A stretch of DNA of 64,000 nt, taken from assembly GCF_051622035.1 (NCBI RefSeq), contig NC_135360.1:2290001-2354000 (forward strand), given 5' to 3'. The notes under the pieces were generated by a model. The model had not been told where the DNA came from. It ran no database searches and was given only the letters and a program-made list of their open reading frames with translations. Of this stretch, positions 60,301 through 64,000 are shown one piece after another (position 1 is the first letter of the stretch; each line of letters starts with the position of its first letter). Origin of the DNA: Arctopsyche grandis (lineage: Eukaryota; Arthropoda; Insecta; Trichoptera; Hydropsychidae). A program made the position numbers and the translations under genes.

Positions 60301-62411
60301 TCTTTCTTACTCTACTTACAACTAGTTTGTCCTTATTTCTAGTATAAAAACTATGTTTATCTCTATTCCTTATTATATAATCATCAAAATACTTAGGTAA
60401 TAACTTATGATCTAACTTATAAACAAAAGACAATGTACTAATATTTAGACTAATTCTAATACTCATCCATCCTAATTCATCTAACATACTTCCAATACTC
60501 TTAAATCTACTCACATTCAAAATAGCTCTCATAGCTTTATTCTGTATTTTTTGCATTTTTTTCTAAATCTTGGCCACTAAACAAATTAAGCACAGTGGCA
60601 CAATAAACCACATGTGGCAAGACAAATGAATTAAACACTAAAATTTTACTTTTTTTACTTAAAATATTTCTTAATCTACATAACACACCAACTTTTCTAG
60701 CCATTTTTTTTATTATATAGTCAGCGTGCATTTTAAAATTTAGTCCTGAATCTATGTATACACCTAAGTATTTTATATTTTCAACTTTTTCAATTAACTT
60801 ATCAATTCTAATTTCATTCAATATATTTTTATTTTTACCATTCAACCACATCATTTTTGTTTTATTCACATTCAACTTTAATTTATTTTCACACAACCAG
60901 TCATTCACATAATTTAATTCTATATTTAAAATCTCAGACATTACATCAACATTCTTTCCAATTATATATATCAATGTATCATCTGCAAACAAATGTATTT
61001 TACACATCTTAATTACCTTAACAATATCGTTTATATATAATATAAATAATAAGGGTCCCAATTTGGACCCTTGCGGCACTCCATGAGGTGTTACAAATTC
61101 AGAGGATAACACCTTATCAATTTTTACTATTTGCCTTCTATTATTTAAGTATGATTGAAGCCACTTTAATACTATACCATTTATTCCTAACTTATATAAT
61201 TTTTGTAATAAAATATTCCTATCTACTGTCTCGAACGCTCGCTTAAAATCTAGAAAAACTGCTCCAACAACCATGCTAGATTCATCCATCGTCTCCATCC
61301 AATTGGATAGCGGTTTCTGTTGAATGTTTCACTCTAAATCCAGACTGTTCCACAACCAAACAATCATTTATACTAATGAACTCTTTCAATTGAATCATAA
61401 CGATTTCCTCCAGCATTTTCTCAACAATTGGTAACATATTGATGGGCCTCATTTCACTGGCTTTATGTGTGCCAGTAACCTTTGGTACCGGTACAATAGT
61501 AGACACCTTCCATGCATCCGGGACGGATCCCACTTCTAACGATTCATTTATTAATTTCAGTAACTGTGGTCCAACCATGTCCCAAGTGTTGATTAAAATA
61601 TCTAGAGTCAATCCATCCATACTAGAAACTGATTTCATGCCCTTCAATACACCATTTAATCCCCCCATTTCCACTAATTTAAACCTTTCAAACTTATTTA
61701 AACCCAAATTAATATCATCATTCACACTATTATGCCTTGTTTGTATTGAATTAACTATATCATTCACACTATTGATGTAAAACTCATTCAATCTTTCAAC
61801 CATATCCTCTTTATCATTATATACTACCCCCTCGACTTCTAATTCATTTAAAGAAACATTTTTTCCCCCGGAAATATATATACGTATAAAAAACCTGGGT
61901 AGTTCTCACCAGTGACTTGAGTCAAATTGGCCCTCAAAGCGTTAATGGTCTCCTTGGCCTTCCTCAATTCGAATTCTAAGACAGCGACGTCGTCGCTCCT
62001 CTCGCTGTCCTCGGATAGACGGGTCAGGTCTAGTGAATCCAACGTTGCTTGACTCGGACATCGGACTGTAAGGACGGAAGGAAATAAGATTCGTTCAGTA
62101 TAGAGTAGTAATTAAAATTTGAATAGTTTTCTCCAGACTCACAAATTTGACTAAGTTGGGAAGTAATATTGCATTAGTTATATATATAAGTCCAAACCGA
62201 TAGTATCTGTAGGCGGTCTTTCGAAATTGGCCGGATTGGAGAAGAACTCTCTAAGTTGAGGTTCTTCTCGTCCAGCTTCGACCAGCTCGGTGTGCAGCTC
62301 GAGGGCAGTCAAAAGAAGTCTGTCCTGGAGAAGACGAGCCGCCACGCGCGAATACCAAGACTGACATTGGGACTGAGCCTGCTGAGAAGGCTGCTCGATT
62401 TCGGACCACAT
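48303..62411 (-). CDS. RELCH: RELCH (LisH and HEAT repeat protein, KIAA1468 homologue)
   Basis: RELCH binds Rab11 on recycling endosomes and promotes cholesterol transfer to the trans-Golgi. Exons: 62411-62198, 62065-61910, 59996-59833, 59192-58980, 57484-57150, 54718-54476, 53313-53163, 52855-52693, 52606-52455, 51558-50966, 50836-50552, 49289-49148, 49070-48859, 48792-48630, 48561-48303. All borders are AG/GT and phases join except between 50552 and 49289, where about 40 codons (entering phase 2, leaving phase 1) were not found. About 1148 codons were placed, against ~1216 in human. Exon 1 holds the first LisH-like segment (LLQDRLLLTALELHTEL), exon 2 a coiled coil (FELRKAKETINALRANLTQ) and exon 3 the RALNFLIYEYLLQQDCKLTS LisH. 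Exons 7-16 hold HEAT-like helices. The start is the first in-frame ATG after an in-frame stop. Confidence 0.9.
49462..50180. repeat. pair of ~90-bp direct repeats flanking a transposase relic
   Basis: GGGTATGTGG(T/C)GGACGCGT and AGTATGGAGATTT...TTTTAGAAT(G/A)CC(A/G)GGAGTATAC occur at 49484-49560 and again at 50102-50172, about 617 bp apart in the same orientation. Between them the minus strand carries DDE-transposase-like residues (49914-50085). The unlocated RELCH exon should lie in the intron region holding this insertion. Confidence 0.55.
49914..50085 (-). pseudogene. relic of a Tc1/mariner-like transposase C-terminus
   Basis: The minus strand reads SDLQPIEYLWACYL, a stop, then KGNKNNTLGQ, a stop, then KTVENVWFEEISDDILKKVV. 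The order resembles the (N)PIE.(L/I)W...K....NN.TF...VK.L..EA...I region of insect Tc1/mariner/IS630 transposases. In-frame stops and the lack of the upstream domain make it dead. It could be mistaken for a RELCH exon because a GT donor follows. Confidence 0.4.
52247..52446. repeat. 200-bp TTAA-flanked MITE in RELCH intron 9
   Basis: TTAA at both ends and inverted termini TTAACCTTTCCC and (inverted) TTAACCTTTCCTCC. The interior is AT-rich and non-coding. Its right TTAA lies 8 bp from the end of RELCH exon 9 (52455). Confidence 0.65.
52887..53048. repeat. 162-bp palindromic MITE in RELCH intron 7
   Basis: The arms ACGGGCTGAAAACCAGACTG...CTGGTTTAAGTGCTAAAAT are mirrored almost perfectly to GCCCGT at 53040-53045, with a loop of about 20 bp. 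TAT-like flanks occur on both sides. No ORF. Confidence 0.8.
53460..54230. repeat. ~770-bp foldback in RELCH intron 6
   Basis: The outer arms hold GGGCCAACCTTAACTTAACC...CCTGACCCTTA at the left and the mirrored AAGGGTCAGGATAGGTTAGG...TTCGGCCC at the right. The inner arms hold repeated GGCTATTTGCAGGTACTATA units, mirrored as TAGTACCTGCAAATAGCC. The loop is AT-rich. The inner part recurs at 6785-6890. Confidence 0.7.
54840..55390 (+). mobile_element. non-LTR endonuclease-reverse-transcriptase C-terminal fragment in RELCH intron 5
   Basis: The plus strand encodes EQARAAFLKLNNVLNTRDLS, then YGTETWTLTDATCKKLQAFE, MWTYRRMLRISWV, KRRKLEYFGHVMRNEKHDLL, then after a frame break NLRQWYGFSTRALFRAAVDK. 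This domain is common at the end of insect RTE/CR1-type ORFs. It is a different lineage from the 2290/28168/39412 copies. Confidence 0.8.
55431..55838 (-). repeat. tRNA-derived SINE, near full length, in RELCH intron 5
   Basis: Same family as 29716-30140: a 3' hairpin (CCAGGAAGGC...GCCTTCCTGG) at its left end and a tRNA-like head at its right end (CCGGGTTGGATCCC on the minus strand). The B box is mutated, so transcription is unlikely. Confidence 0.75.
56040..56954. other. RELCH intron 5 DNA with a GC-richer open frame
   Basis: The minus strand between about 56440 and 56302 is GC-richer and stays open (RDQTTDDEGRHREETSPAHA, then LSHKTDFRGHSIEHLASVQL) up to a TAA. An AG acceptor before it fits the phase at the end of exon 5, so it could be an alternative terminal exon. 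It does not resemble remembered RELCH sequence. A run of G lies near 56620-56631. The rest is unremarkable. Confidence 0.3.
56955..57075. repeat. short MITE, relative of 4139-4248 and 4792-5154
   Basis: TAGTTATTAC flanks both sides, like a target duplication. The core CCTTTAACAATGCATTTACA then CCTTTGAACAATACACGG is the inverse of the family core at 4165-4210. 120 bp, in RELCH intron 5. Confidence 0.65.
57690..58960. repeat. diverged ~145-bp tandem array in RELCH intron 4
   Basis: Motifs of the type ACCGGAAGTRGNNTTTTT occur near 57851, 58320, 58468, 58618 and 58758. The last four are spaced 140-150 bp. The first gap of 469 bp reduces to ~143 bp when the 326-bp MITE at 57958 (one TTAA counted) is removed. 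The surrounding sequence also aligns loosely. No coding frame; an old satellite-like array. Confidence 0.5.
57958..58286. repeat. piggyBac-type MITE (family C, copy 2) inside the tandem array
   Basis: TTAA at both ends; left end TTAACCTTTCCACCGCGTAC, inverted right end TTAACCCTTTGCCCGCGTCA. Both ends contain AGCGAACATGCCCT, as in 33133-33650. Non-coding. Confidence 0.75.
60055..61850 (-). mobile_element. CR1/Jockey-group non-LTR retrotransposon, 5'-truncated, in RELCH intron 2
   Basis: The minus strand carries a nearly complete reverse transcriptase in two overlapping frames. 61803-61282 covers MVERLNEFYINSVND to STETAIQ (fingers, with KASEMRPINMLPIVEKMLE). 61298-60537 covers VVGAVFLDFKRAFETVDRN, GVPQGSKLGPLLFILYINDI and the catalytic FADDTLIY. 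60556-60164 covers the C-terminal region (NKAMRAILNVSRFKS). A shift of a few bases near 61300 separates the first two. The endonuclease part is missing. The tail near 60060-60090 is TAAATAAA repeats, not poly-A. This is the youngest-looking retroelement in the window. Confidence 0.88.
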
Positions 62412-63129
62412 CGCGACATCTGACAACTGTCACTTTTCACTCCTCCGTCACAACTGTCAAACGCGTACAGTGCTGCCAGTGTGGCAAACGTCTTGGTGTT
62501 GTCGCTCTTGAAAATTAAATAACAAGCATTCTAAAGAATATAAATACCAAGTTGACGCGATATGGGTGCACTCGGGCGGAATTCAACTGGACCGAGTCAG
62601 TTGTATGAGTGCACTTGGAAACGTGGGTGATACGTAAACACCGCTCGAACAATTTTAAAATGACGGATTTGGTACTGCGAAGTATAAAAGTTGCGGGGAC
62701 ATATTGATAAAAGAACAAGAAATTTATTAAACTCTCTCCCGTTCAGAAAACAGAAAAATCATGAGCGACAAATGGATTTCAGCAGCATAGCTTGATGGTT
62801 GCGCTAATGTTGACCACCGAGATGTTCTTGAATCAAGAACGGATCCTGAGGGGAGGGGGGCGATGATAGCAATCGCTCCCCCTAAATTTCATTGCCGTTT
62901 GAAAATTAACATAATCGTAAGTGAAACGTAAAGGAGGTATGTAATAAAAATGGTTGTCCTTTTGTTACGAATGTTCATTATTTTTTCATTGTGTGTGATT
63001 GGATTTTAATTGCATCATGAATAAATATTAATTGCGTTATTTTTTTATCGCCCCCCCCCCCCCTAGAAAATATCCTGGATGCATCCTTGACCTCTTGTGT
63101 TCAAGCTTACTTCGCTTGAATATAATGTA
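62412..63129. other. RELCH 5' flank, no other gene seen
   Basis: The DNA just upstream of the RELCH start holds repeated ACAACTGTCA motifs (62422-62460) and two overlapping ATGs, the upstream one out of frame. A weak hairpin (GTGCACTCGG...GAGTGCAC) lies at 62570-62615. A C run lies near 63050-63063. No further exon was seen. Confidence 0.4.
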
Positions 63130-63410
63130 TTTTTTTTTTAAATGCTTTTTATTATTACAAAATTATGTTCACAATACATCTTATATCTATTTTAATAGCT
63201 ACTGATCTACTGATCATTTTCTATTTTACAATTTTATTTAATTTGGTTAGTAATCATAGTATTATATTATTCTAATGTTAATCTACAGCATAATAGGAAA
63301 AAGAGCTCAAAAACCTATTTACAATCCTTATAAATGTTCATAATACATCTAATACATAATATTAATCAAAGACTCTCTAAAGTCGATGACTTAAAGCAGA
63401 TATAATGTAT
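63130..63410. repeat. dispersed repeat, copy 2 (inverse of 15005-15300)
   Basis: AAATGCTTTTTATTATTACA through TTAATAGCTACTGATCTACT to TCGATGACTTAAAGCAGAT repeats the 15005-15300 block in reverse complement over its whole length, without the palindrome seen there. Confidence 0.75.
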
Positions 63411-63439
63411 TTGGAGTATTTCTACAGTACTGCTGGTCA

Positions 63440-64000
63440 GACTTTTGTAACTCTAAGGCCGCCGTTACACGGGAAGGATGGTATAGGAATATAGCACGAC
63501 TTGTGCTATTACATCAAAACCAGTGATCTCATCATCGATCCTATACAAACATGCATAACTCAAGGGCAACGTCCCCTCCGACCATTCCAGAAGAAAGAGT
63601 TCATCGCTCGATCGTAAAACGAACAAAACCCAACAGTGATGTCATCAGGATACCGTAACACGTGTCTTAAAAAGACATTTACTCGTGGCACTCGACCCCA
63701 TTCTTAAACGAACGACGTCCTGGCGCTAATCCCACAGCTATAAAGCACGCGCCTAGAAAATAGGCCAACACGTGTCTCTAACACACGTGTCCTGGAAACG
63801 AAGACAAAGCATCTGCACGCGGCACGCTTCAAGCCAGAACGTATACAAAGTGACGTAGCAGCTCCAGACGTCAGAGTGAACCTCTGAAGTTCAACCAGAT
63901 CACTTCTCCGAAGCTCAACCTCTTCGTACATACAATAACCATTGTAACAATTGAACAAAATAAACGATCCTCTTACAAACTACACAACATGTGTTTCGTT
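63440..64000 (+). mobile_element. possible LTR-type sequence cut by the window end
   Basis: Markedly GC-richer and more structured than its surroundings, ending with AACAATTGAACAAAATAAACG and ACATGTGTTTCG, similar to the end of the element at 45535-46030 on the minus strand. The open frame on the minus strand (63704-63958) is probably accidental. Without the flank beyond 64000, LTR status is unproved. Confidence 0.35.

Noticed and set aside
62251-62433. Alternative 60-codon minus-strand frame overlapping RELCH exon 1, with an upstream ATG
   Set aside because: It is out of frame with the LisH sequence and does not join later exons in phase.
63704-63958. 84-codon minus-strand ORF near the right edge
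   Set aside because: It lies in a GC-richer LTR-like block, has no recognisable motif and no exon borders.
1-64000. Search for CRISPR arrays, operons, bacterial genes or canonical tRNA/rRNA genes
   Set aside because: None seen. Tandem repeats lack unique spacers, tRNA-like boxes belong to SINEs, and all genes have spliceosomal introns or insect-type context.

Overview
This is eukaryotic DNA, almost certainly from an insect. It is AT-rich, genes are split by GT-AG introns, and most of the window is transposon-derived. Orthologues of naked cuticle, IQGAP and RELCH and a long MGA-domain-like protein are recognisable. Drosophila is generally reported to lack IQGAP, so a non-drosophilid insect is likely; the sequence does not settle the order. 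No bacterial, CRISPR, rRNA or canonical tRNA genes were seen.

Layout. 1-9079: repeat-rich DNA with no recognised exon; it may be a large nkd intron. 9080-11629 (+): last four exons of naked cuticle (EF-hand and His-rich tail), with the 5' exons missing. 11630-21000: nkd 3' flank, then palindromes, retroelement 3' ends, MITEs (short non-autonomous inverted-repeat elements) and SINE pieces. 21040-21430: CpG-rich candidate promoter. 23787-27446 (+): an uninterrupted 1219-codon ORF with a Cys-rich block resembling the MGA conserved domain. 28160-32100: a dense run of RTE, SINE and foldback elements. 32580-47010 (+): a complete 13-exon IQGAP gene (1623 codons). 48303-62411 (-): RELCH, convergent with IQGAP; 15 exons were placed and one is unlocated. 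62412-64000: repeats and a possible LTR.

The genes are not an operon and share no evident pathway. nkd is a Wnt feedback regulator, IQGAP a cytoskeletal and small-GTPase scaffold, RELCH a Rab11 and cholesterol-trafficking protein, and the MGA-like protein probably nuclear. The most distinctive content is mobile: several families of TTAA-flanked piggyBac-type MITEs, one holding an acidic ORF like a transposase N-terminus; large foldback elements, one with arms of 21-bp tandem repeats; a tRNA-derived SINE family; RTE-like and Jockey/CR1-like non-LTR copies; and a diverged ~145-bp tandem array split by a MITE. Splice sites were chosen by consensus, phase continuity and remembered family similarity. 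No alignment or database search was run.
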